Assembly (NCBI GenBank): GCA_020635035.1
Contig: JACKAO010000002.1
Span: forward strand, 248,001-312,000
DNA length: 64,000 nt
Origin: Calditrichia bacterium
GTDB taxonomy: Bacteria > Calditrichota > Calditrichia > Calditrichales > J004
Reading direction: 5' to 3'
The notes beneath the pieces were generated by a model. The model had not been told where the DNA came from. It saw nothing but the letters and a program-made list of their open reading frames with translations, and did not search any database. The translations under genes and the position numbers were made by a program. Of the stretch, positions 9,564-18,432 are shown one piece after another; the first letter of the stretch is position 1, and every line of letters starts with the position of its first letter.

Positions 9564-11642
9564 CTATCTGATAACAACAAATTTTACGATTTCTTTTTTG
9601 CCGGATTGTTTATCTGTAACTACTGCAATATATACACCGCTCACTACAAGCTGGTTTGAAGAAGTAACCGAATTCCAATATTCATCACCACTACCATCGC
9701 TATGATCGATTGTAGTTATTTTTTCTCCGCGTTCTGTGTAAATATCAATTGTACATTGTCCCGGTATATTAAAGAAAGCCAGCCTGTCTGCGTTTTCGGT
9801 TCCAAATCGTAATCTGTTTTGATCGGATGAAATAATGTAAGGATTTGGTACCACACGTAATTTGCTGTCTTTGGTTGCAAATGTTTCAGAATCTCCCGGA
9901 GGTCTTTTAAGGAAAGTAGGATCATAAGATTGTGTATAATAGCGGCTGCTTAAACTTGCTGTTGCAGGAATATTTAAATCGGGAACTGCTGCCTGATCTT
10001 CTCCAACAACCTGAATGTAGTAATAGTATGCAATACCACGAATTGGAGAAAGATCATCGTATTTACGGGCGGTAGCGGGTAATTCAGCAATCAGTTCTTC
10101 CGGCTTATCATGACGACCGACTGAGCGGTAAATCCGGAATCCTGATACGCCTTCTTCATCATATAAATCCCATGACAGACTGATACGATCACCACCACCA
10201 TTGATGTTAAAAACTTTAGTCGGTTTAGGTGAATTCGCTAAATTGTAGCCCGATTCATAGTTTGCAATTGCCCTGCGAAATGTTTGGAATAAAGAATCCT
10301 TTCCCGTCATAACCCAGGTATTTTTTTCGTAATCACTTATTTCACCGCGCTTGTATTGCTTTCCGATTTCGATACAACTGTTACGGCTTAGGCCGCTTAC
10401 AGCTTCTGCCATTATTATTTTAACGGTGTCTCCAGGTCCCATCGTATAAGGACCATAGCCGTTTCCAAACGAAAAACCACCGGGCTGTCCCGGGGCAACG
10501 TTTGCCATAATGCTTTGACCGGCATAATCACCATCCGGGACTACTCTTCGTGCATGCCTTGGTGATTGATTGCCGCGGGTCATCCAATCGTATTCAGAAG
10601 ACATTTTCGCATTATTAAACGGATCGTTATTAGAAGTATTTGGTTCATCCGAACCGTACCAACCGGTTGTAGAAGGCTGAGAAAGATCGTCACTATGATC
10701 ACTTGCAGAAGCATCGGCATGCATGGTTACAATACCACCAAATTGCGGGGCGCCTAAACGGCCAACTGTATCATCCTTGGCAATATATCCTTCAGCATCA
10801 GGATAAAAAATTGGTGCTCCAATATTATCATAAGGAACATTTTTATCTGAATGATATCCATGCCAGGCAAACTGAGCTCTAAATCTTTCATTTTCAGGAT
10901 CACCATAAAGTTCAGGATTTTCTGCTCCGTCACCACGGGCATCGTTCATAGTATTAATTCCCCAGCGGGAGCTGTTCTGAATCAGGTAACCGATTTCAAA
11001 AGTAAAAGCATAACGATACTGCCAGAAAAACATGACATCCGTTAAGGTTTCAGGATGCTCAATTTCTGCATCCGAATCGGTATTACCTGTATTTACAAAC
11101 GTGTATTCATAAATCATGTAGTTGTCATGGAACTGATCACTCCATTGCATGATCTTGCGTTCCATGGTAATGCCAAGTAACGAATTTACTTTATTGTAAA
11201 TCATCCGGTCTGCTTTCAGATCGGGATCTACAAAATCATTAACCACCTGCTTGTCAAAACTTGGAACCCCGTCAACAAAAACCACAGGCGGATCAAATTT
11301 ACTGGTCATTTTAAAATCAACAGGAAAAAACTCATTTTGTCCATTCACACGGGGACCAATATGTACAACACGTTTGGGGTAGGTACCAGTAGCATCCGTA
11401 AAATTTGTAGTTCCTATCCAAAACCCTTTAGCAGCCTGGTTATCCTGGTAGCTGTAAATTGCCGGCCACTGTAAACCATCCTGTTGCGGAGAACTTGGGG
11501 TACGGCCCACTTCTATTTCGTTGCCGATTTCTGAGAACCAGTTATGCAGGGAACCAACCGCCATCCAGCGGTTTGTAAATTGGGCATTGGCAATGAGCGG
11601 AAGAGTTACCAGTAATCCTAATATCAGTTTACTTGTTTTCAT
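9564..11642 (-). CDS. Exported FnIII protein with VVPNPY-type C-terminal sorting domain (module B)
   Basis: The 692-aa protein has a signal peptide (LPLIANAQ). Most of the first 460 residues match no family I can name, although WMAVGSLHNWF and YMIYEYTFVNTGN are recognisable landmarks. An FnIII-like domain spans about 471-560 (FRIYRSVG, YYYYIQVVG). Residues about 594-692 form a C-terminal domain beginning LRVVPNPYI and ending KEIVKFVVIR, a divergent relative of the T9SS sorting domain. Overall architecture and the C-terminal domain match the 1145-aa protein at 18433-21870, so the two are paralogues. The gene lies 21 bp upstream of the PorV-like gene. Cell-surface or extracellular location is likely; the function is unknown. 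Confidence 0.78.
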   Translation of the reverse strand: MKTSKLILGLLVTLPLIANAQFTNRWMAVGSLHNWFSEIGNEIEVGRTPSSPQQDGLQWPAIYSYQDNQAAKGFWIGTTNFTDATGTYPKRVVHIGPRVNGQNEFFPVDFKMTSKFDPPVVFVDGVPSFDKQVVNDFVDPDLKADRMIYNKVNSLLGITMERKIMQWSDQFHDNYMIYEYTFVNTGNTDSDAEIEHPETLTDVMFFWQYRYAFTFEIGYLIQNSSRWGINTMNDARGDGAENPELYGDPENERFRAQFAWHGYHSDKNVPYDNIGAPIFYPDAEGYIAKDDTVGRLGAPQFGGIVTMHADASASDHSDDLSQPSTTGWYGSDEPNTSNNDPFNNAKMSSEYDWMTRGNQSPRHARRVVPDGDYAGQSIMANVAPGQPGGFSFGNGYGPYTMGPGDTVKIIMAEAVSGLSRNSCIEIGKQYKRGEISDYEKNTWVMTGKDSLFQTFRRAIANYESGYNLANSPKPTKVFNINGGGDRISLSWDLYDEEGVSGFRIYRSVGRHDKPEELIAELPATARKYDDLSPIRGIAYYYYIQVVGEDQAAVPDLNIPATASLSSRYYTQSYDPTFLKRPPGDSETFATKDSKLRVVPNPYIISSDQNRLRFGTENADRLAFFNIPGQCTIDIYTERGEKITTIDHSDGSGDEYWNSVTSSNQLVVSGVYIAVVTDKQSGKKEIVKFVVIR

Positions 11643-11656
11643 TTAATTCCTCAAGC

Positions 11657-12649
11657 TTAATATATATTTAACTCGATCTTTAATTCTCCACCGGGAAAAT
11701 TTTCCAGCATTAAGGGAAGTTCAAGTTTTGTTTTTACTGCACTATCAGTAGGTATTGTGCCTTTAAAAGCTTCAACAACAAAAGGAACGCTTTTCTTTGG
11801 ATATCGGGGTGTAATAGTGACTGTCAGCTCTTTTCCGGTAACATTCATTGGAAAGGTTAAGCCTGCAGGAGCACTCTGTATAAAATCTTCTCCAGGAAAA
11901 GCATAAGCTGTTCCATTGGTTCCGTTATATTTTGCAGCATTGTCTGCTTTGGCAGGATCTGTAAAAGCACCAAGAGAAACTGTTTGCGTACCATCGCTGA
12001 TTCTGGCACCATACGACCATCCATCAGGAGCGGCAGGAAGATTAATCCCTGCTGAAAAGGTTGTATCTATTGAAACCACGTTCCCAAGTGAATCCAGAAC
12101 ACGGGTCGTATCAATATTTAAAAACCAGATGCCTGCTTTGTTTACCCGGTTTTGCGGATCAGTAGGCGTATCGATAATATAATTTGCAACGGCACTGGTA
12201 AGATCAAAATCAATTAGCTTCGCATGTCCGATACCCACGGTTCCTTCATTTGCAAGTAATTCTCCGGCAAGGATTATATATGCTGAAGGACCGGCTTCTT
12301 TGGTACTGTCATTCTTAACCTGATAACCTTTTTCGCTGTCAAGTTCCATCGTAATAATTACATTTTCTGCTGTTTGGAGAAATCCTGAATTTACATCAGC
12401 TTTTACACTAAAACTTCCATTATCCTGCTTTTCCAAAATTCCTAAACTGAGTACGCTGTCAACGCTGCTGCCGTCTTTTGGCAATAACCATGCTTCATAC
12501 CAGGTAGTATCTGCCTGATCATTTAAACCGTTTATTGTCACAGTTACACTTGATTCCTGCTTGGAAGAACTTAATACGCCATCCTGTTGACAAGACCATA
12601 AGATAAAGCTTAGTATTAATCCGGCTAAGAGAAAATAATATCGTTTCAT
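11657..12649 (-). CDS. Hypothetical lipoprotein (module B)
   Basis: The 330-aa protein has a clear lipoprotein signal (lipobox ILWSC, Cys20). The rest is beta-rich with no motif I recognise. It sits directly between the TonB receptor and the sorting-domain protein, where a Sus-type locus would place SusD. However, it is shorter than SusD (usually about 500 aa or more) and lacks the helical TPR-like character of that family. It may be a surface ligand-binding partner of the receptor, which is inference from position. Module A has no counterpart at this position. Confidence 0.65.
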   Translation of the reverse strand: MKRYYFLLAGLILSFILWSCQQDGVLSSSKQESSVTVTINGLNDQADTTWYEAWLLPKDGSSVDSVLSLGILEKQDNGSFSVKADVNSGFLQTAENVIITMELDSEKGYQVKNDSTKEAGPSAYIILAGELLANEGTVGIGHAKLIDFDLTSAVANYIIDTPTDPQNRVNKAGIWFLNIDTTRVLDSLGNVVSIDTTFSAGINLPAAPDGWSYGARISDGTQTVSLGAFTDPAKADNAAKYNGTNGTAYAFPGEDFIQSAPAGLTFPMNVTGKELTVTITPRYPKKSVPFVVEAFKGTIPTDSAVKTKLELPLMLENFPGGELKIELNIY

Positions 12650-12663
12650 TCTATTCTTTCCTT

Positions 12664-15600
12664 TTACAAAGAAAATGAAATTTTCATGCCCCAGAAGATA
12701 TTTCTGGGATCCAAGAAATTAAGGAAGTGCTGATTAGGCATATCAATATATGCTTTATCATCCAAAATTTTATTGATCTTGCTTTTGTCGGCATCCTGCC
12801 AGCCTGCATCATTGCTGTAAACCAGGTATTTTTCTGTACTGGCTTCATAATAGTAATAACCGTCTTTAGGTGTTTCAGCAAAACTATTGCGATCAGTAAA
12901 AGCTGTAATTGGTACAAAGTCAGCACCATTTGCGCGGTAATCTCCTGGTCTGTCATCCCCGGGGATTGCCACATAAGAAAACTTGTCAAAACCGTCCGTA
13001 TCTTTAGAAAGATGAAGGGATTTCATATAAGCCAGGTAATCATTTCCATCAATAAATCCATATGTACTCAGACGTTTAAAATTCAATGCATTTTCAAAGT
13101 CGACAAACAATTCAATATTTGCAGAAGCTATTTTGATGGCCTTGCTGAAACGTAAACGAACATTCCAATAATCTGTCCATTGTACATTATATTGTATTCC
13201 TGGAATTGTACCGCCACCACCTGTCCATGTCAGATAATTTCCGGCTTTCCAATCGGCAAGAACGTTAAGCTGAAGATCACCAAGCGGGAATATTCCACCC
13301 AGTTGCGGCCCGTATTCGAGTGGTGTGAACAGGTTAATATTGGCACGGGCATAAGGACGCGGAATAGGTTTCGATTGGTAATAATTGTTTTCATCTCTTT
13401 CATTTCGTCTTTGCTCAACAGGATTTTCAGAATTATTTGCCAGACCAAAATTTCCGCTTGTGCTAACCTGATAGGTATAGTTTACAAATCCCTGGAACCA
13501 CGGACCTCTGTTTTTATTAATAGTAAGTTCAAATCCGCGGATATCTTCATATGAATTGGGTTCGGAAATACTGTAACTGACCGACTGATCAAAATTTGAA
13601 TACGTTACTAAGCGTGGTTGGTCAGAAATATCTTTATAGTAACCTGCTGTACGAATCAGATATTCATCAAAAAGGCTGTGTTCGTATCCCAATTCATAAG
13701 CTACCGTCTTAGGCAGTGGATTGTTAGGGTTAGCAATTTGTTCAACACCACCCTGAGAATTTCTTCGCAGGATGAATAAATTTTCAGGAGTTGGCAACTG
13801 CCTGAAGTGACCGTAGTTAAAATAAAGTTTACTGTTCTCTGTAATGGGAAAAGCAATTGCCAAACGCGGACTTAAGGTAAAGATCTGATCGGTTGATTTT
13901 TTGTTAACCAGAGTATCAATCCCGCTCGAAAGAGCAGCAGATAATGCCGGATCGTATGGATTATAGCCTTCATACCAGTCTCCACCTGCATTAAAATAGT
14001 CCATACGTAAACCAAGGGTGGCAATCATGCCTTCAAATTCCAGCTTATCCTGTATGTACATGGCGCCTCGAACCGGGGTTCTTTCCCAGTTTGTACGGGC
14101 ATCATTATCATGAAGAACCGCATCATAACGCGCATAATTCATGCGGCTGTCTGTAATATTTAACTCCAGACCTGCTTTAAACTGATTAAAGCGGTTAAAT
14201 TGATTTGTGTAATCTATTTTTCCAGTATAAGTGGCAATAAAACTTGTGTCATAAGCATTACTGAAACCAATACCCATACGCATACTGCCATCAATTCCCA
14301 CAACACCTAACAATGGTTCAAATCCTAAAGGCGCTTCATCAGTGTAATAATTATTTCCAAAAAGATATTTTAATGTATTATCGCGACGACGTGGCGGACC
14401 TGTATCATAATCTGAAGCAAAACGATTAAGGGTTAAATCATAGAATGAGTTTTCATCAATAATATTTGTATACTTAACACCAATACTATTGTAGTTTACT
14501 CTTGATTCTGACCAATAAGAATCACTGTATATTCTGGCGTCAATGTAACTAACCCTGTTTAATTGTGCACCTATCTGCCAGGCAGAATTAAATAAACCGG
14601 GTGCACCTGCCCTCGATGAAGCGGTTCCTGTCTGGCGTCCAAGCAGCGTTGAAACAACAATTTTATCACCGCCACCCAAATCTGATGTTAACTTCAATTG
14701 CCAGTTGTAATCACGATAACCATTATCTGAAAGAGGAATCATATACATATTTTGAGTAGTTCGATAGGATGTATGAAAACGCAGATTTCCAAGATCTTTG
14801 CTGATGAATGGAACCGGGCCTCCAAAACTGTAATCCAGATCGTAATCAGGATCTTTAATGTCTAATTCCCTCCTGTGCTGCCACAGAAAAAGTCGTTGCG
14901 CAGCTTGAGGTGTTAAATCATTATCAGGATTATCATCTGCAAGAGTTTGTTCCGAAATGGCAATCCAACCGGCAAATTCAGGATATTGTGCCTGCATTTC
15001 CGTTGACCATGCACCATTTTTTGTTCCGGTCCATGCAACATCTTCATCAAGATACGGACGCATCCAATAGGAATTTGGATCACTTGGTGATTGTCCAAAA
15101 TTTTTGGGTGCTGCTGCACGATATCTTCCAATAAAGGAAAAATCATAATTTTCGCGACTGCCTTCTTTTGTAACAACGTTGATAACACCCGAACGGATAT
15201 TTCCATATTCTGCTGTAAAACCACCGGCCTGAACCTGTATTTCCTCAATACTTGTTAAGCTTAGTCCAGTATATGGTGTATTATTTCGTTCATCTCTTAA
15301 AACAAAACCGTCTGCGATAAAAGCAACTTCGTCTGTTCCACCACCTCGAATACTCAACCCTTCGATACCTGCTTGTAATCCAACTACCTGATCAACACTT
15401 GCTATAGGTAAAGATTCTATCTCTTCAGCTGAAATATTTGCACGGCTTGCAGCAACATCTTTCTCAACAACAGGACGCGTAGCTACTACTGTAATTTCTT
15501 CACCCAGCTCTAGTGATTCTTCCTGAAGATCGACGTCAATGGTTGTAGTCTGGTCTATATTAACACGTACATCAAGAAAAGTTTTTTCCTTGTAACCAAT

Positions 15601-15831
15601 ATTGACAACCTTTAAGGTATATTTACCAGGAGGAACATTTAAAATAACATAATAGCCTTCGATATCTGTGGCAGCTCCTAATGCAGTGCCATCCAGGTAG
15701 ACATTAACACCCGGCAAAGGCTCACCGGTTTTTGAGTCTTTAATTTCACCGGCTATTTTACCTGTGGTTCCTGCAAATAAATACACAGTGGTGAATAAAA
15801 GTAAAATTAAAGCGTTTTTTAAGTGTTTCAT
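12664..15831 (-). CDS. TonB-dependent outer-membrane receptor (module B)
   Basis: The 1055-aa protein has a signal peptide (MKHLKNALILLLFTTVYLFA). Residues about 20-110 are a carboxypeptidase-regulatory-like domain (GEPLPGVNVYLDG, ILNVPPGKYTL). A TonB plug follows (VDQVVGLQAG, IEEIQVQAGGFTAEYG, SGVINVVTKEG), then a 22-strand-type barrel to the terminal MKISFSL. These receptors import large or scarce ligands across the outer membrane using TonB/ExbBD energy. The start at 15831 is preferred over an upstream ATG at 15885 because it gives an immediate signal peptide and has GGTGGAG upstream. It is a clear paralogue of the 21888-24632 gene and is followed 14 bp later by the lipoprotein gene. The substrate is not readable. 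Confidence 0.88.
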   Translation of the reverse strand: MKHLKNALILLLFTTVYLFAGTTGKIAGEIKDSKTGEPLPGVNVYLDGTALGAATDIEGYYVILNVPPGKYTLKVVNIGYKEKTFLDVRVNIDQTTTIDVDLQEESLELGEEITVVATRPVVEKDVAASRANISAEEIESLPIASVDQVVGLQAGIEGLSIRGGGTDEVAFIADGFVLRDERNNTPYTGLSLTSIEEIQVQAGGFTAEYGNIRSGVINVVTKEGSRENYDFSFIGRYRAAAPKNFGQSPSDPNSYWMRPYLDEDVAWTGTKNGAWSTEMQAQYPEFAGWIAISEQTLADDNPDNDLTPQAAQRLFLWQHRRELDIKDPDYDLDYSFGGPVPFISKDLGNLRFHTSYRTTQNMYMIPLSDNGYRDYNWQLKLTSDLGGGDKIVVSTLLGRQTGTASSRAGAPGLFNSAWQIGAQLNRVSYIDARIYSDSYWSESRVNYNSIGVKYTNIIDENSFYDLTLNRFASDYDTGPPRRRDNTLKYLFGNNYYTDEAPLGFEPLLGVVGIDGSMRMGIGFSNAYDTSFIATYTGKIDYTNQFNRFNQFKAGLELNITDSRMNYARYDAVLHDNDARTNWERTPVRGAMYIQDKLEFEGMIATLGLRMDYFNAGGDWYEGYNPYDPALSAALSSGIDTLVNKKSTDQIFTLSPRLAIAFPITENSKLYFNYGHFRQLPTPENLFILRRNSQGGVEQIANPNNPLPKTVAYELGYEHSLFDEYLIRTAGYYKDISDQPRLVTYSNFDQSVSYSISEPNSYEDIRGFELTINKNRGPWFQGFVNYTYQVSTSGNFGLANNSENPVEQRRNERDENNYYQSKPIPRPYARANINLFTPLEYGPQLGGIFPLGDLQLNVLADWKAGNYLTWTGGGGTIPGIQYNVQWTDYWNVRLRFSKAIKIASANIELFVDFENALNFKRLSTYGFIDGNDYLAYMKSLHLSKDTDGFDKFSYVAIPGDDRPGDYRANGADFVPITAFTDRNSFAETPKDGYYYYEASTEKYLVYSNDAGWQDADKSKINKILDDKAYIDMPNQHFLNFLDPRNIFWGMKISFSL

Positions 15832-15971
15832 AAACGGCTCCACCTTGAGATGTATTTTTACGGAAAGAAATGAGAGTTTGTACAAGTTACGAACAAACCT
15901 GTTTTGCCAAATATAATATAATAAAATTAATGTACAAACTATTTCGTGATTACTGTTAAAATTATAAATAA

Positions 15972-15990
15972 ATCGATTCTCAGAATCAAT
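15972..15990 (-). terminator. Weak hairpin, possible terminator of module A
   Basis: An 8-bp AT-rich stem (ATTGATTC / GAATCGAT with one G-T pair, loop TGA) lies 16 bp past the stop of the minus-strand gene at 16006 and is followed by T-rich sequence. It is the only candidate terminator between modules A and B. The stem is weak. Confidence 0.3.
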
Positions 15991-16005
15991 ACTCTTTTAA
16001 TATTT

Positions 16006-17364
16006 TTAATGAAATATTTCTTTTTCAAAATAAACACTAAGTGCTTTAAAATCCAAAGGTTGAATAACCGGAGAGATATTTCTTCCGGGAAATTGTTTCT
16101 TTAAAACCGCCATATTTGTCCGGGGTATTTTTAACGAGTTAAAATCGCTCATATCAATATCAATATTTGCATCTTTAATCTTACCCAATATCAGTGATTC
16201 AGCATTTGATTTATTTCTTAAAATGCGCTTTAAATATTCATTGTAAATATAATAATCATGCCAAATTCTTTTTTCTTCTGAAACATATTCAGCAGAAAAT
16301 CCGGCCAAACGTGCTTTTTTTACAATTATTTCGTCATCTAAAATGTTTTTAATTGCAAATAACAAACTTTGCCTTAGAAGATTTTTGTTTTTGTAATTTA
16401 ACGGATATGGCGAAAGTTCAATTCGCTGCCATAGTTTCGTTACATCCCAGGTTTCACCATCAGAAAAACTTATAACTTTCTTATTGTTTTTGCTTTCAGA
16501 ATTTAATTCTTTAATACTGCTTTTTTCTTTTAGTTTTTGTGAATCAAATTTTTCAAGAACAGCCTCGATTTGTTCTTTCAAAACATATTTGGATATTTCG
16601 TATGAAACAGTTGTGTTATCTTTGTTTATTATTTGATCAAATTTTTCTTTGGCTGCTTTTTCAAAAAGTGTTTTTTCAAGTTTGTCTTTCCGGGAGAGAT
16701 ATTCCTGTTCGCTGGTACCAATTTCCTTGATTTCATTTTCAAGTTGTGCAATATAGTACATGGGGCCCCATTTAAAGGGTAAACTGGTTTCACCAATTTG
16801 AAGGTCGTTAATCTTTGACAGCAATCCCGCCGGCGTTGATGTTGTAGAAAATGTGTCTGTTATAGAAAAAGGCGATAGATTTTCTGCCCTATCAGATTTG
16901 ATTTGATTATATGCTGATTCAGTAATTTTCTCATCATCAAAAATATATAATTTTACAATTTTTTTTGTTTTTGAATCGATGTACGCCTGGTATATTTTCT
17001 CTTCCGGTATTGAAATTTTTGGGAAAATTTGTGTTTGCCAAAAATTTTCTATGATAGCCTCGCGTTCAATCTGCTCAACTTTTTGTTTTAAATAAGGATC
17101 ATTTTTTATTTCATCCGGGGCATTACTTACAAGTACTTTTTCAAAGATCAGGCTTTGCAGAATATACTTCTTAGCAAGGTTGTCATCTTTTATTTCGGAG
17201 AGATATGGATTGAACTGGTAGGCATTTACAAATTCATTTTTACTGATAAATGTATCATTCACTTTAGCGAGATAATCATCAGCTTTTTCAGAGCAATTGA
17301 ATAAAAACAAAAAGGCAATCAAAATTGATTGCCTATAGAATTTTTTGAAAAAAATAGAAATCAT
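16006..17364 (-). CDS. SurA/PrsA-like parvulin-family lipoprotein (module A)
   Basis: The 452-aa protein has a lipoprotein signal (LFLFNC, Cys24). The N-terminal part looks like a SurA_N-type chaperone domain (LAKVNDTFISKNEF, then helices with YILQSLIFEKVL). A degenerate parvulin-like segment follows around residues 175-215 (LLSKINDLQIGETSLPFKWG). Proteins of this family fold outer-membrane proteins in the periplasm. The gene begins directly after the stop of the PorV-like gene, so it is probably co-transcribed with module A. It may assist assembly of the barrel proteins encoded just upstream. Catalytic peptidyl-prolyl activity is doubtful because the canonical parvulin core is not clearly present. 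Confidence 0.65.
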   Translation of the reverse strand: MISIFFKKFYRQSILIAFLFLFNCSEKADDYLAKVNDTFISKNEFVNAYQFNPYLSEIKDDNLAKKYILQSLIFEKVLVSNAPDEIKNDPYLKQKVEQIEREAIIENFWQTQIFPKISIPEEKIYQAYIDSKTKKIVKLYIFDDEKITESAYNQIKSDRAENLSPFSITDTFSTTSTPAGLLSKINDLQIGETSLPFKWGPMYYIAQLENEIKEIGTSEQEYLSRKDKLEKTLFEKAAKEKFDQIINKDNTTVSYEISKYVLKEQIEAVLEKFDSQKLKEKSSIKELNSESKNNKKVISFSDGETWDVTKLWQRIELSPYPLNYKNKNLLRQSLLFAIKNILDDEIIVKKARLAGFSAEYVSEEKRIWHDYYIYNEYLKRILRNKSNAESLILGKIKDANIDIDMSDFNSLKIPRTNMAVLKKQFPGRNISPVIQPLDFKALSVYFEKEIFH

Positions 17365-18399
17365 TTAGAATCGAATGGCAAGACTAAATTTTTGGGCATT
17401 TTCAAGTCGGTTCATATCGGCATAGGCATAGTCAACACGAATTTGTGTTGTACCCGCAAGGCGGATATTTGCGCCCATACCAAGAGTCATTCCTTCTTCA
17501 CTGTCTTCCTGAAATAATGATTTATAGCCGGCCCTTAAAAAGAACATTTCTTTCCATGCATATTCAAATCCTGTATTGACCGATTCGTAATTATCATTAG
17601 GTTGGATGGCATCTGCTGCAATTGTCAGGCGGTTATATTCATTAATTTCAAGGTCTTTAGAAATACCGACCTGGAAACGCAGTGGTAAACTGTATTCAAG
17701 CATTTCATACCCTGAATTTACAATTTCCACCGGACCATCCTGGTTAGGTAACGGATCATATGCAAAACGTGTATCACGGCCTTCCAGTTTCATTTTTGAA
17801 CCAAAATTACTGATGGTAGCGCCCAATTGGATTCCCCAAATCGGAGTAGTAAACAATGTACCGACGTCTAAGGCTAATGCAGAAGCTGACATATGCCAGA
17901 TTGTTTCGCTTACAAATTTGCCGGTAAATCCGATTGAAAATTTATCTGTCAAATCCCTGGAATAAGAAATACCTGCAGCAATGAACTGGGCAGAGAAATA
18001 CTCTCCGGTTCCATCCGGCTGTTCCACGGTAGTAACTGCCATATCACCGGAAGAAAAAGAGCTGACCATTAACCCAAGTGCACCATCATCGCCCATATGA
18101 ATTGTAAGAGCGCCAAAATCATAACTTGTGTTAGCAATCCATTCCACATGTGTAAACATTGCTTCATGCGCATTTACCCTGGAAAGACCTGCAGGATTCC
18201 AGTAGATGCTGCTTACATCATTTGCTACGGATGTAAAAGCGCTCCCCATGGCAAGTGCCCGTGCACTTACACCAATTTTCAGGAACTGGCCGGCGGTTGT
18301 TCCAACTTTGGAAATTCTATCGGCTGATGCACCTGACTGTGCATTTAGCAATCCACCAAAAATTAAGACCAGTAAAACTATTTTATATACATTTTTCAT
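17365..18399 (-). CDS. PorV/PorQ-family outer-membrane protein (module A)
   Basis: The 344-aa protein has a signal peptide (FGGLLNAQ) and the strongest PorV signature in the window (GVSARALAMGSAF, SSIYWNPAGLSRV). Beta-strand repeats continue to the C-terminal FSLAIRF, typical of a barrel ending in an aromatic residue. The family includes the T9SS shuttle PorV and the related PorQ. The gene lies 33 bp after the 1145-aa sorting-domain gene and is immediately followed by the SurA-like lipoprotein. Pairing with a sorting-domain protein in both modules suggests, by inference, a substrate-dedicated PorV paralogue. Confidence 0.85.
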   Translation of the reverse strand: MKNVYKIVLLVLIFGGLLNAQSGASADRISKVGTTAGQFLKIGVSARALAMGSAFTSVANDVSSIYWNPAGLSRVNAHEAMFTHVEWIANTSYDFGALTIHMGDDGALGLMVSSFSSGDMAVTTVEQPDGTGEYFSAQFIAAGISYSRDLTDKFSIGFTGKFVSETIWHMSASALALDVGTLFTTPIWGIQLGATISNFGSKMKLEGRDTRFAYDPLPNQDGPVEIVNSGYEMLEYSLPLRFQVGISKDLEINEYNRLTIAADAIQPNDNYESVNTGFEYAWKEMFFLRAGYKSLFQEDSEEGMTLGMGANIRLAGTTQIRVDYAYADMNRLENAQKFSLAIRF

Positions 18400-18432
18400 T
18401 TAGACTTTCCTCCGAATTTCCCGGATTTAAAC

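Noticed and set aside
11657..12649. SusD-family assignment for the module B lipoprotein
   Set aside because: It is too short and beta-rich, without the helical TPR-like character of SusD.
12684..13554. Open frames of 70-140 codons overlapping the module B TonB receptor gene
   Set aside because: The receptor frame is unambiguous across this stretch. The overlapping frames are composition artefacts.
15832..16005. Riboswitch (for example cobalamin) upstream of the module B TonB receptor
   Set aside because: The gap has no conserved B12-box-like sequence or compact GC-rich fold by eye. It is AT-rich with one weak hairpin. The gap before the module A receptor likewise shows none.
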